Positions 42,140 to 50,563 of a DNA stretch of 59,740 nucleotides are shown one piece after another. The translations under genes and the position numbers were made by a program. The stretch is from positions 1 through 59,740 of the forward strand of contig CAZOOK010000033.1 of the NCBI GenBank assembly GCA_964581385.1, given 5' to 3'. Every line of letters starts with the position of its first letter. Position 1 is the first letter of the stretch. The notes beneath the pieces were generated by a model, which made no database searches, had not been told where the DNA came from, and saw only the letters and a list, made by a program, of their open reading frames with translations. Origin of the DNA: CAZOOK01 sp964581385 (lineage in GTDB: Bacteria > Pseudomonadota > Gammaproteobacteria > Nevskiales > Nevskiaceae).

Positions 42140-42601
42140 TCAATCAGTTGGCGGCGGCGCATCCGGCGCAGGTGCCTGCGCCAGCAGAGTTGCCAATTTC
42201 GCCTTCTGCTCGTCGGTCAGCAATGCATAAGCTTTCGTGCGCAGATCGGCGTCGGCCTGGACGTGTGCGCGCGCAGCGCTCGCCTCAGCGTCCGCAAGAG
42301 CGCCCGCTGTCGCAGCGAAGGCGGGATCGCCGGGTGTCACCGCGTTGAAAGCATGGCGCGCACTGTGAACGGCCTCGCTCTGCGGCTTCATCGTCTCGCG
42401 CTCGGCCTCGAATAATTGCTTCATGCTCGCTTTCTGCGCGTCGCTGAGATCGAGCTGATGCAAGACGTGCATCAGCGGCGATGGCGGATGATGCCATCCG
42501 TCGTGATGTGGCGGACCCTCCGGCGCAGTGTCGGCGAACGCCAGATCAGACACACTAGCCGCCGTTAAGACAAGCGCGGACGCGAATAGAATTTTGCGCA
42601 T
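42140..42601 (-). CDS. Spy/CpxP-family periplasmic protein
   Basis: 153-residue periplasmic protein with signal peptide (about 1-23, ending AFADTAPEG), a His/Pro-rich segment (PPHHDGWHHPPSP) and an all-helical domain with LDLSDAQKASMKQLFEAE and the LTxxQ motif YALLTDEQKAKL. These are marks of Spy/CpxP chaperones and modulators of the Cpx sensor. AGGAG lies six bases before the ATG. It is divergent from a cpxR-like gene, with a CpxR box between them. Confidence 0.85.
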   Translation of the reverse strand: MRKILFASALVLTAASVSDLAFADTAPEGPPHHDGWHHPPSPLMHVLHQLDLSDAQKASMKQLFEAERETMKPQSEAVHSARHAFNAVTPGDPAFAATAGALADAEASAARAHVQADADLRTKAYALLTDEQKAKLATLLAQAPAPDAPPPTD

Positions 42602-42676
42602 CGATATCTCCTGCTATGTATGGATGAGTACCCGCTCATTGGAGTTCACTTCGGCGTTGAAATCTGTTGCCGGCGC

Positions 42677-42691
42677 GTAAAGATTGGTAAA
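42677..42691. promoter_or_regulatory. CpxR-binding box
   Basis: Exact match to the consensus GTAAA-N5-GTAAA (42677-42681, gattg, 42687-42691). It lies 53 bases before cpxR and 76 bases before the start of the divergent cpxP-like gene, so it can serve autoregulation of both. Confidence 0.75.
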
Positions 42692-42743
42692 TACCGGCGG
42701 CTGACCCATTGCCAGCATCGATGCCCACAAGGAGAGTAGGCAC

Positions 42744-43427
42744 ATGAATCCGAGCATTCTTATCGCCGATGACGACCGCGAATTGTGCGCACTGCTTGCC
42801 GACTATCTGCGCAGCGAGGGTTTCCAGGTCGAAACTGTACACAACGGCGACGACGCTATAGCGCGCATCAATGATGCCGCGCAGCGCCCCAGCTTGCTGA
42901 TTCTCGATGTCATGATGCCAGGCCGCGACGGCCTCGCGACCCTGCGCGAGCTGCGGCAGCGGCACGCCGTGCCGGTCATCATGCTGTCCGCGCGCGGAGA
43001 ACCGATCGATCGCGTGATCGGCCTTGAGCTCGGTGCGGACGACTACCTTTCCAAGCCCTGCCTGCCGCGCGAATTGCTCGCGCGCGTGCGTGCGCGTCTG
43101 CGCCATGCCGGCTCGACGGACACGCTGACCGTGGGCGCGCTGCAGCTGCACGCGGCGGCGCGGCGGGCAACGCTCAGCGGCGTTGATCTACCGCTGACCG
43201 GTGCGGAGTTCTCGCTGCTGCTCGCGCTGGTCGCGCGCGCCGGACAGATCGTCGACAAAGCGCTGCTCACCCGCGAAGGGCTCGGCCGCGAAATCGAGCG
43301 CTTCGACCGCAGCGTTGACGTGCACGTCAGCCGGCTCCGTCGCAAGCTCGCGGATGCTTCGCCGGATGCCCCGCGCATTGAATCGGTGCGCGGACAGGGT
43401 TATCAACTGCTGGTGCCAGCTTCATGA
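42744..43427 (+). CDS. cpxR: OmpR-family response regulator (CpxR-like)
   Basis: 227-residue regulator: receiver domain with the acidic pair DDD (10-12), phospho-acceptor Asp55 in LLILDVMMPG, conserved MLSARGE and Lys in YLSKPCLPRELLARVRARL; then a winged-helix DNA-binding domain ending SVDVHVSRLRRKL and VRGQGYQLL. AAGGAG lies eight or so bases before the ATG. The divergent CpxP-like gene and the CpxR box support the CpxR name. The sensor gene follows after seven bases. Confidence 0.88.
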   Translation: MNPSILIADDDRELCALLADYLRSEGFQVETVHNGDDAIARINDAAQRPSLLILDVMMPGRDGLATLRELRQRHAVPVIMLSARGEPIDRVIGLELGADDYLSKPCLPRELLARVRARLRHAGSTDTLTVGALQLHAAARRATLSGVDLPLTGAEFSLLLALVARAGQIVDKALLTREGLGREIERFDRSVDVHVSRLRRKLADASPDAPRIESVRGQGYQLLVPAS

Positions 43428-43434
43428 TGTCTGC

Positions 43435-44883
43435 ATGAGTCCTTTCTATCGACGTCTGCTGCTCTGGTTCTGCGCCGCGAACATCGCGACGCTGCTGATC
43501 AGCGTGGTCGCGACCCGGCATCTGACATTTCTCGCTTATCACCGAGAGCCCGACTGGGCTGCCCTCGCCGAGCAGGCCGACGCGTTCTATATCCATGGAG
43601 GACCAAAAGAGCTTTCGGCTTGGGCCGAGGATCAGTGGCAGCGGGGAATCAACGCCACACTGTTCGAGGATGGGCGTGATCTGCTGCCACCACGCCTGCC
43701 CTTCGAGTGGCGCCACGGATCACAACCCGACACGGAGCCGGGGGAGAGACCTTCCTTTGATTCGCCGCCACATCCACCGCCGGAAATGGATTCTGAAATT
43801 CCGCCGGCGACAGGTCCGCGATCACTACCGCCACCGCTGGCGGATCATCTGCCGCAACTGCTGAGCGGAGACAACGTCGTGCTGCGGCCACATCCCGATC
43901 TGTATCTTGCCGGACAAAGCGTGCTCGGCAGCGACGGCGTGAAACGGCGTCTGATCGCGATGCGCACACCCAGGCGCGGCGAACGGCTCGACGCGCTACT
44001 CGGTGTGCAGATCGCGCTGTCGCTCCTTGGCATCGGCATCATCGGCTGGTGGCTGGCACGCGGCATCGCGCGACCAGTGGCGGCGCTCACCGTCGCCGCG
44101 CGGCGCATGGCGACCGGCGATCTCGGTACGCGCGTCGATGAGCGTTGGACGCGGGCGGACGACGAAATCAGTGCACTCGCACGCGACTTCAACACCATGG
44201 CCTATCGCGTTGAAGCGCTGGTCACACACGAGCGCCGCGTACTGCAGGACATCTCGCATGAGTTGCGCTCGCCGCTCGCACGACTACAGCTGAATCTGGA
44301 ACTGGCACGGCGCGGTAATGCCGATCAGTTCGAGCGCGCCGAGCGTGAAATCGTACGACTCGATCGTCTGCTCACCGAGGTGCTGGCGCTGGCACGCCTC
44401 GAGGGCGGCCTTCCCGGCATGACACGCGAGCCCTGTGATCTCGCCGAACTCGCTGCCGCACGCATAGACGAAACGCGCTCGACGGTGGGCACCTCTGAAT
44501 TGCGGCTCGATGCCAAGCCGGGGGTCATCGTCAGTGGCAGCGCCGCACTGCTGGAACGAGCACTCGATAATCTTCTGGCCAATGCGGTCAAGTACGGAGG
44601 CAACGGCACGATCGACATCGTCGCACGTGCCGATGGCGACCACGCCCAGTTGATTGTTCGCGATCATGGCGCGGGAGTCGCGTCCGCGGATATCGACGCG
44701 CTATTCCGTCCATTCTTTCGCGGCGTCAACGCGGCCGGCAGCGAAGGCCAGGGGCTTGGACTCGCGGTGGTGGCGCGCATCGCACACGCACACGGTGGCG
44801 ATGTCGCGGCGGAAAACGCCGACGGCGGCGGCCTTGTGGTGACGCTGCGGCTGCCACTGGCCCCTCCGACAGCCAAGAGATAG
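43435..44883 (+). CDS. cpxA: Sensor histidine kinase (CpxA-like)
   Basis: 482-residue inner-membrane sensor. Helix 1 spans about 8-28, a periplasmic domain about 30-185, helix 2 about 190-210, then a HAMP domain (RGIARPVAALTVAARRMATGDLGTRV), the phospho-acceptor histidine in DISHELRSPLARLQ, and the ATPase domain with DNLLANAVKYG, DHGAGV and GLGLAVVARIAHAHGG. The periplasmic domain contains a long Pro-rich stretch (DSPPHPPPEMDSEIPP, then SLPPPLADHLP), unlike E. coli CpxA. The long in-frame reading upstream overlaps cpxR and was rejected. Confidence 0.88.
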   Translation: MSPFYRRLLLWFCAANIATLLISVVATRHLTFLAYHREPDWAALAEQADAFYIHGGPKELSAWAEDQWQRGINATLFEDGRDLLPPRLPFEWRHGSQPDTEPGERPSFDSPPHPPPEMDSEIPPATGPRSLPPPLADHLPQLLSGDNVVLRPHPDLYLAGQSVLGSDGVKRRLIAMRTPRRGERLDALLGVQIALSLLGIGIIGWWLARGIARPVAALTVAARRMATGDLGTRVDERWTRADDEISALARDFNTMAYRVEALVTHERRVLQDISHELRSPLARLQLNLELARRGNADQFERAEREIVRLDRLLTEVLALARLEGGLPGMTREPCDLAELAAARIDETRSTVGTSELRLDAKPGVIVSGSAALLERALDNLLANAVKYGGNGTIDIVARADGDHAQLIVRDHGAGVASADIDALFRPFFRGVNAAGSEGQGLGLAVVARIAHAHGGDVAAENADGGGLVVTLRLPLAPPTAKR

Positions 44884-44996
44884 AACCGAACCCAGCTGGC
44901 GCGCTGTACTGCGTGCGCAAGGCGCGCGATGATGGAACTATCGGCGCGGAAACCACGCATGATTCCGAACAACAGCCCTTGTCACGGTAACAAGTA

Positions 44997-46004
44997 ATGA
45001 AACTCGCAACGCTTCGCGACGGTACGCGTGACGGCCGTCTGCTGGTCGTCAGTCGCGACTTGACGCGCGCCGCGCCTGCGCAGCACGCGCGTACGCTACA
45101 AGCCGCACTCGACGATTGGGACATCGTGGTGCCGGAATTGCAGGCGCTCTATGAGCGGCTCAACGACGGCATGATCGCCGGCACCCTCGATTTCGATCCA
45201 CGCGACTGCCTGGCGCCGCTGCCGCGTGCGTTCCAGTGGGCGGACGGGTCCGCTTACATCAACCATGTCGAGCTGGTGCGCAAAGCGCGCGGCGCGGAAA
45301 TGCCCGCAAGCTTCCACTCCGATCCGCTGATGTATCAAGGTGGCAGCGATACCTTTCTCGCGCCGGATGATCCGATTCCACTCGCGGATGAATCCTGGGG
45401 TTGTGATCTGGAAGCCGAGATCGCCGTCGTCACCAGCGATGTCGCCGCCGGCATCGACCGCGACGGCGCGCGCGCCTCGATCCGGCTGCTGATGCTGGTC
45501 AACGACGTTTCGCTGCGCAACTTGATTCCGGCAGAACTCGCGAAAGGCTTCGGTTTCTTTCAATCGAAACCATCGAGCGCTTTGTCTCCGTGTGCGGTAA
45601 CACCAGATGAATTCAGTTCCACCTGGGATGGCGACCGTCTGCACGGGCGACTGCTGTCCTGGGTCAATGACAGCAAGCTTGGTGAACCGGACACGGGCAC
45701 CGATATGACTTTCGATTTTCCCGCCCTAATCCTGCACGCCGCCAAAACACGTGCACTTGGCGCCGGCACGATCGTCGGCAGTGGCACCGTTTCCAATCGC
45801 GGCATCGACGGCGGGCCGGGCCGCCCGATCGGAGAGGGTGGTGCCGGCTACTCCTGCCTCGCCGAATTGCGGGCGGTCGAAACCCTGCTGCACGGAGCGC
45901 CGCGCACGCCGTTTCTCAAGCGCGGTGACCGCATCCGCATCGAAATGCTCGATGCAGCGGGCGTATCGATATTCGGTGCGATCGATCAATCCGTAGGTAC
46001 GTAG
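44997..46004 (+). CDS. fahA: Fumarylacetoacetate hydrolase family protein (probable fumarylacetoacetase)
   Basis: Final enzyme of tyrosine degradation, giving fumarate and acetoacetate. The 335-residue protein has the FAH fold: SFHSDPLMYQGGSD, the metal-binding GCDLEAEIAVVTSDV, LLMLVNDVSLRN, FGFFQSKPSSALSPCAVTPDE and GSGTVSNRG. The context (hppD, hmgA and phhA upstream) supports fumarylacetoacetase. Maleylacetoacetate isomerase, the step between HmgA and this one, is not in the window. No strong ribosome site is visible. Confidence 0.9.
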   Translation: MKLATLRDGTRDGRLLVVSRDLTRAAPAQHARTLQAALDDWDIVVPELQALYERLNDGMIAGTLDFDPRDCLAPLPRAFQWADGSAYINHVELVRKARGAEMPASFHSDPLMYQGGSDTFLAPDDPIPLADESWGCDLEAEIAVVTSDVAAGIDRDGARASIRLLMLVNDVSLRNLIPAELAKGFGFFQSKPSSALSPCAVTPDEFSSTWDGDRLHGRLLSWVNDSKLGEPDTGTDMTFDFPALILHAAKTRALGAGTIVGSGTVSNRGIDGGPGRPIGEGGAGYSCLAELRAVETLLHGAPRTPFLKRGDRIRIEMLDAAGVSIFGAIDQSVGT

Positions 46005-46085
46005 AGCTTGTTGTGCCCTTCTGAGATCACCGCGCGAGGCGCCGCGTGGACACAGACGGCCCGGTCGGCTAGCATCTCCGCGACA

Positions 46086-46108
46086 AAGATTCATATTAAT
46101 TGAATCTT
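46086..46108. promoter_or_regulatory. NsrR-like operator
   Basis: AAGATTCA (46086-46093) and TGAATCTT (46101-46108) form a perfect 8-base inverted repeat around TATTAAT. Layout and bases match the NsrR pattern of two AAGATGYATTT half sites, differing mainly by TTC for TGC. It lies 37 bases before the truncated-hemoglobin gene. NsrR is a nitric-oxide-sensing repressor; the assignment is by pattern. Confidence 0.6.
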
Positions 46109-46144
46109 TATTTGCTTCATAAAAACTGTAATGGGAGAGTTCGC

Positions 46145-46501
46145 ATGTCCGCTCTGTACGAACGTATCGGGGGCGAAGCCGCCGTCGACGCCGCCGTCGA
46201 CGTTTTTTATAAGAAGGTCCTGTCCGACCAGCGCATCAACCATTTCTTTGAGAATCTCGATATGGTGGCGCAGGCCAGGAAACAGAAGGCATTTTTAACG
46301 ATGGTATTCGGTGGTCCCAGCAGCTACAGCGGCCGCGACATGCGCGCCGGGCACGCCCATCTCGGCCTCGAGGAAACTCACTTCAATGCGGTGGTGGAAC
46401 TGCTCGCTGCAACGTTGAAAGAACTCGGCTTCGGCAACAGCGATATCAGCGAAGTGGCGAAAATCGCGATGAGTGTAAAGGACGATGTGCTGAATCGCTG
46501 A
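46145..46501 (+). CDS. glbN: Group I truncated hemoglobin
   Basis: 118-residue 2-on-2 globin, probably binding O2 or NO. It matches the cyanobacterial GlbN pattern closely: YERIGGEAAVDAAVDVFY with Tyr22 at position B10, then DQRINHFFENLDM, QKAFLTMVFGG, and the proximal histidine His72 in GHAHLGLEETHF. The residue corresponding to the E10 histidine of Synechocystis GlbN is Lys46. GGGAG lies seven bases before ATG 46145. Behind an NsrR-like site it is likely a nitric-oxide-responsive gene. Confidence 0.93.
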   Translation: MSALYERIGGEAAVDAAVDVFYKKVLSDQRINHFFENLDMVAQARKQKAFLTMVFGGPSSYSGRDMRAGHAHLGLEETHFNAVVELLAATLKELGFGNSDISEVAKIAMSVKDDVLNR

Positions 46502-46516
46502 TTCCGCGCGCAGCGG

Positions 46517-47047
46517 TTAGATGCCGGGACTCGCGCTCTGCAAACGCAGTTTCTTCAGAGCCTCCGCGTGCTGAAGACGATTATCACGACGCAGATCCGC
46601 TTCGTCATAACGACGTTTCTCTTCGGCCGTCTCCGGAAGCACCGGCGGCACCGGGTACGGACAGTGATTTGCGTCGGTGGCAACGAATGTGAGGTAGGCG
46701 GACAGGATGTGACGGCGATTACGCTGCCCGCCGATCGCTTCAGCCTCGACGCGGCAGCCGATCTCCATCGATGTGCGCCAGGCGCGATTGACCGCGACGT
46801 TGAAAATTAAGGTGTCACCGCCGATCGCGGGCGCGAGAAAGTGCACCGCATCGACACCGACGGTAACGCAGACACTCTCGGCGTGCCTTTGCGCCACCAC
46901 CGCCGCATAGCGATCCATCAGCGCCATGATCAGACCGCCGAATACAGTGTTCTGGGCATTTAGATCGTTCGGAAACACGTAATAGACCTGCTCGCGCACG
47001 GCGGCGGACGAAACAGACTTGGGTTGCAGCCGATCCTGGTCAGTCAT
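46517..47047 (-). CDS. Acyl-CoA thioesterase (hotdog fold, YciA-like)
   Basis: 176-residue thioesterase with VFPNDLNAQNTVFGGLIMALMDRYAAVVAQRHAES, the conserved hotdog helix region, then VGVDAVHFLAPAIGGDTLIF and SAYLTFVATD, typical of YciA/BFIT-like acyl-CoA hydrolases. The start is ATG 47047; an in-frame ATG nine codons upstream has no better signal. It is convergent with the globin gene, 15 bases apart. Confidence 0.88.
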   Translation of the reverse strand: MTDQDRLQPKSVSSAAVREQVYYVFPNDLNAQNTVFGGLIMALMDRYAAVVAQRHAESVCVTVGVDAVHFLAPAIGGDTLIFNVAVNRAWRTSMEIGCRVEAEAIGGQRNRRHILSAYLTFVATDANHCPYPVPPVLPETAEEKRRYDEADLRRDNRLQHAEALKKLRLQSASPGI

Positions 47048-47113
47048 AGTGTCAATCCGGAAGCCTGTCCGCATTATTCATGAAGCTGTGCCAAAACATT
47101 AGTGGCTTGCAAC

Positions 47114-48685
47114 TCAATGAATCCCCTCGGCCTCGACATGCACCTTGGGCTTGGCGATCAGAAGTAGCAGAGGCAGCGTCAGCAGCAGGGAAAGACTCAA
47201 CAGATAATTCATATCGTTGAATGTCATCGTCCTCGCCTGCTGCATCGCCTGGCGCGCCAGTACGCCGATCGCACCGGCCTGGCTGTAGTCGCCCATCGCC
47301 GGATGCAGGACGCTGCCGATGCCGCCGAGCGCCTCGCGCACCGACTCGCGCGAGGCCGACGTCGCCTCGGCAAGCTGCTGCCAGTGCAGCCAAGTGCGCT
47401 GGTTCATCAACACTGCCAGCAGCGCCAGACCGATGGCGCCGCCGATATTGCGCATGAGACTGTAGAGCCCACTCGCATTCTTGAGTTCCTCGGACGGCAG
47501 CGTACCCAGCGCGAGATCGGTCATGGGGATGTAGCAGCAGATCACGCCTGCCCCGCGCAGCACCAGTGGCAGAACATACTGGTCGAATCCCCATTCCGCG
47601 GTCATATCGCTGTTCATCCAGCAGCCGAGCGTGAGACCGCCGAGCCCGATGCCCATCAGCACGCGCGGATCCACGAAACGCGCCAGCCATCCCACCAGCG
47701 GCGCAACGAACATCATCGTGATTCCCTGCACCATCATGATGTGCCCGATTTGCAGCGGGTTATACAAGCGCACTTCGCCGAGGAATACGGGAGTCAGATA
47801 CATCAGAGAATAGACGCTGAGACCGATCACGCCCGAAATCAGAGAGCCAATCGCAAAATTGCGGTTGCGGAACGAGTGCAGGTCAACGATCGGATGCTCG
47901 ATCCTCAGCGTGCGCCAGAAAAAGGCCGCGCCGCCGAGCGCGCACAGCACTACACAGACCGCGACACTGGAATCACTGAACCAATCGTGACGCGGCCCCT
48001 CGTCGAGCGAATATTCGAAGCAACCGAGAAAAATTGCCATCAGCACAAGCCCCGGGAAGTCGATCTGCTTCAACATTTCCGGGCGTGGCCGGTCGATATG
48101 CACCCACTTCCAGGTGAGATAGGCGGCAGCCAGTCCGGGGCCGACGTTGATGAGAAACATCCAGTGCCACGAGGTTGCGGCGGTGAGGTAACCGCCGACT
48201 GTCGGACCCATCACCGGCGCCAACATCGATGTCATGCCGACCAGAGCCACCGCGCCGCCGCGCTTGTCCAGCGGGAAAATGAGGTACAGACCTGCAAACG
48301 CAGTCGGAATCATGCCGCCACCGAGGAAGCCCTGCAGCACACGGAATACGATCATCGAGCTGAGGCTCCATGAGCATGCGCACGCCGCGCTCGCCGCGGT
48401 GAAGCCCAGAGTTGCGATCGTGAAGTAGACACGCGTGGACAGCATGCGCGACAGATAGCCCGACAGCGGAATTCCGATAATTTCGGCGATCAGGTATGAG
48501 GTCTGGATCCACTGGATCTCGTCGGCGCTGGCGGAAAGTCCGGCCTCAAGCTCATTGATCGAGCTGCCGACAATCTGGATATCGAGCACGGCCATGAAAT
48601 TGCCGAGCACCAGCGGGAGATAAACCAGCCACGGCGGGACTGCGCCGCCTGACCCGGTGGCGCCCGATGGAGCCTCTTTGCTCAT
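47114..48685 (-). CDS. emrB: DHA2-family multidrug MFS transporter (EmrB-like)
   Basis: 523-residue drug:proton antiporter with about fourteen membrane segments. Landmarks are the first helix with FMAVLDIQIVGSSINEL, motif A region GYLSRMLSTRVYF, motif B RVLQGFLGGGMIPTA and motif C LAPVMGPTVGGYL. It follows the adaptor gene by 16 bases on the same strand. The pair EmrA-EmrB normally works with an outer-membrane channel such as the TolC-like protein encoded at 50564. Confidence 0.92.
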   Translation of the reverse strand: MSKEAPSGATGSGGAVPPWLVYLPLVLGNFMAVLDIQIVGSSINELEAGLSASADEIQWIQTSYLIAEIIGIPLSGYLSRMLSTRVYFTIATLGFTAASAACACSWSLSSMIVFRVLQGFLGGGMIPTAFAGLYLIFPLDKRGGAVALVGMTSMLAPVMGPTVGGYLTAATSWHWMFLINVGPGLAAAYLTWKWVHIDRPRPEMLKQIDFPGLVLMAIFLGCFEYSLDEGPRHDWFSDSSVAVCVVLCALGGAAFFWRTLRIEHPIVDLHSFRNRNFAIGSLISGVIGLSVYSLMYLTPVFLGEVRLYNPLQIGHIMMVQGITMMFVAPLVGWLARFVDPRVLMGIGLGGLTLGCWMNSDMTAEWGFDQYVLPLVLRGAGVICCYIPMTDLALGTLPSEELKNASGLYSLMRNIGGAIGLALLAVLMNQRTWLHWQQLAEATSASRESVREALGGIGSVLHPAMGDYSQAGAIGVLARQAMQQARTMTFNDMNYLLSLSLLLTLPLLLLIAKPKVHVEAEGIH

Positions 48686-48701
48686 TGCGGCCCGCTTGAT
48701 C

Positions 48702-49766
48702 TCATTGCGCCGAGGCGGCGACGGCGGCTGGCGCGGCAGCGCGCGTTTCCACTTTGGCGACGACTGACATGCCGGGTCTCAGCTTGCCGCGTAGTTCGCT
48801 GTTCGGGTCCAGTGCGATCCGTACCGGCACGCGTTGCACGATCTTGGTGAAATTGCCGGTCGCATTCTGCGGCGGCAACAGCGAAAACTCGGCGCCCGAC
48901 GCCGGCGAAAGATTATCGACATGTCCGGTGATCGGCGTGCCGGGAAACGCATCGGCAAGAATTTTCACGGGCTGGCCAACCACCATATGTGTGAGCTGCG
49001 TCTCCTTGAAATTAGCAACCACGTAAACCGATTGGAGTGGCACCAGAGACAGCAGATGAGCACCCGGATTGACACGCTCGCCGACGCGCACCGAAAGGTC
49101 ACCGACAATTCCATCGATCGGCGCAATGATGGTGGTCGAGTCCAGATCAATCTGTGCCAGATGCAGCGCTGCTGCGCGCGCCTCGATTTCGCTCTTCAGA
49201 CGCTGGCGGTCGGCCTTCAGCGCTTCGACCTGCTGTCGCGCGCCCTGGCGGCCAGCCTCCGCCCGCGCCACGGTCGCGGTCGCCGATTTCGACGCCGCTT
49301 GCGCGGTATCGCTGCGCTGGCGCGTCACTACACCTTCGTTTACGAGCTTCGACACACGATCCCAGTCTGCGCCGGCGCGCCAGGCGTCGGCTTTGGCCGC
49401 ATCGGCCTCGGCGTCGGCCTGGTCGATGGCAATATTCTGCATCTTCAACTGCTCGGCATTGGCATTCAATGCAGCCTGTGCGGCCTCGAGGCTGGCGTGA
49501 GCGCTGACGACGTGCGCGGTGTAGTCCGTACGGTCGATTTCCGCCAGCACGTCACCCTTGCGCACACTCTGATAGTCGGTCACGCGCACCAACCGCACCT
49601 CACCGGCGACACGTGGCGTGATGACGCTGATGTCGGCTCTGACATAAGCATCGTCGGTGGTCTGCACGAAACGGCCGATGAACCACCAGTGCAGACCTCC
49701 GCCGACAATACCGATGATCGCGACGGTGAGTATCGCGGCTCGGAGCGCGCGCTTGTGTTCGGACAT
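48702..49766 (-). CDS. emrA: EmrA-like membrane fusion protein
   Basis: 354-residue periplasmic adaptor with one N-terminal membrane helix (about 9-28), a biotinyl-lipoyl half motif (TDDAYVRADISVITPRVAGEVRLV), a long coiled coil rich in Ala/Gln/Asp (about 85-190), and the second lipoyl half with IIAPIDGIVGDLSVRVGERVNPG. The C-terminal beta barrel follows. It is the first gene of the emrAB unit and is divergent from the TetR regulator. Confidence 0.92.
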   Translation of the reverse strand: MSEHKRALRAAILTVAIIGIVGGGLHWWFIGRFVQTTDDAYVRADISVITPRVAGEVRLVRVTDYQSVRKGDVLAEIDRTDYTAHVVSAHASLEAAQAALNANAEQLKMQNIAIDQADAEADAAKADAWRAGADWDRVSKLVNEGVVTRQRSDTAQAASKSATATVARAEAGRQGARQQVEALKADRQRLKSEIEARAAALHLAQIDLDSTTIIAPIDGIVGDLSVRVGERVNPGAHLLSLVPLQSVYVVANFKETQLTHMVVGQPVKILADAFPGTPITGHVDNLSPASGAEFSLLPPQNATGNFTKIVQRVPVRIALDPNSELRGKLRPGMSVVAKVETRAAAPAAVAASAQ

Positions 49767-49831
49767 TGGGTTGTGGGGAAAGTAAACATATGCCGCTCGG
49801 TTGCGGCGATCTGTCCCGAATGATACTGTAA

Positions 49832-49847
49832 TGAACAGTACAGTTCA
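49832..49847. promoter_or_regulatory. Operator-like palindrome between emrA and the TetR regulator
   Basis: TGAAC-a-GTAC-a-GTTCA, a 16-bp inverted repeat with a single symmetric mismatch pair, in the 108-base divergent region. It lies 27 bases before the regulator start and 65 before emrA. A partly overlapping inverted repeat (ACTGT...ACAGT, 49824-49838) may extend it. This is where a TetR-type repressor of emrAB would be expected to bind. Confidence 0.55.
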
Positions 49848-49874
49848 ATTATTCGTCAGCCACCCAACGGCACA

Positions 49875-50555
49875 GTGCCTCCGTCATCCACCAGGAAACG
49901 GCGACCCGCTGCAGGATCGCCGAACTCAAAGCCGCTCACCGGCCGCGGCGAGCTACGGCGGCGCGCGCTGCTGGTCGCTGCGCGCGATGTTTTTCACGAG
50001 TACGGTTACGAGCGCTCCAGCATTGAAGAAGTGATGCGCCGTGTCGGCGGCTCCAAGGCCAGCCTGTACAGCTACTTCGGCAGCAAAGAAGGACTGTTCC
50101 TCGAAGTGGTAATCGAAGAATGCGATAAATTCCAGCACGATCTGCACATTCCGTCGGTAGCGGACGAGAGCCTGGAAGAAACGCTCGCCGCCATCGGCAA
50201 GCGCTTCCTGCAGATGTTCATCGACTCGGCCGGACTCGAACTGTTCCGGCTCATCATCGCCGAAGTAGCCCGCTTTCCTGATCTCGCGCAGCGCTTCTAC
50301 GAACAGGGTCCGCGGCGCTCGCGGCGGGCGCTCGGCGAATACCTGCGCCTGCAGCACAAGGCCGGTCGCGTCGACTGCCCGCATCCGGAGACGTCCGCCG
50401 CGCAATTCTTCGAACTGGTGAAGTCAGTACCACACCTGCGCTGCACACTGGGCCTGCCACCGTTTCCACCTGGCCAGACGCATGAAGACCACATCGCCTC
50501 GGCCGTCGATCTCTTTCTCAATGGCTGCCGCCGGCGGCGGCCACATCACAAATAA
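49875..50555 (+). CDS. TetR/AcrR-family transcriptional regulator
   Basis: 226-residue regulator with an N-terminal helix-turn-helix: RRRALLVAARDVFHEYGYERSSIEEVMRRVGGSKASLYSYFGSKEGLF (about 28-75). The C-terminal ligand domain (YEQGPRRSRRALGEYLRLQHKAGRVDCPHPETSAAQFFELVKS) is of the AefR-like type. The GTG start at 49875 lacks a good ribosome site, so a later start is possible. It is divergent from emrAB and eight bases upstream of the TolC-like gene, which suggests it controls both. Confidence 0.87.
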   Translation: MPPSSTRKRRPAAGSPNSKPLTGRGELRRRALLVAARDVFHEYGYERSSIEEVMRRVGGSKASLYSYFGSKEGLFLEVVIEECDKFQHDLHIPSVADESLEETLAAIGKRFLQMFIDSAGLELFRLIIAEVARFPDLAQRFYEQGPRRSRRALGEYLRLQHKAGRVDCPHPETSAAQFFELVKSVPHLRCTLGLPPFPPGQTHEDHIASAVDLFLNGCRRRRPHHK

Positions 50556-50563
50556 CCACCTCC

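Noticed and set aside
47303..48373. Plus-strand open frame of 356 codons opposite emrB
   Set aside because: Antisense to a clear 14-helix MFS transporter; His/Arg-rich shadow frame.
49824..49838. LexA-type box (CTGT...ACAG) near emrA
   Set aside because: The spacing between CTGT and ACAG is five bases rather than the eight of proteobacterial LexA sites; it is part of the TetR operator-like region.
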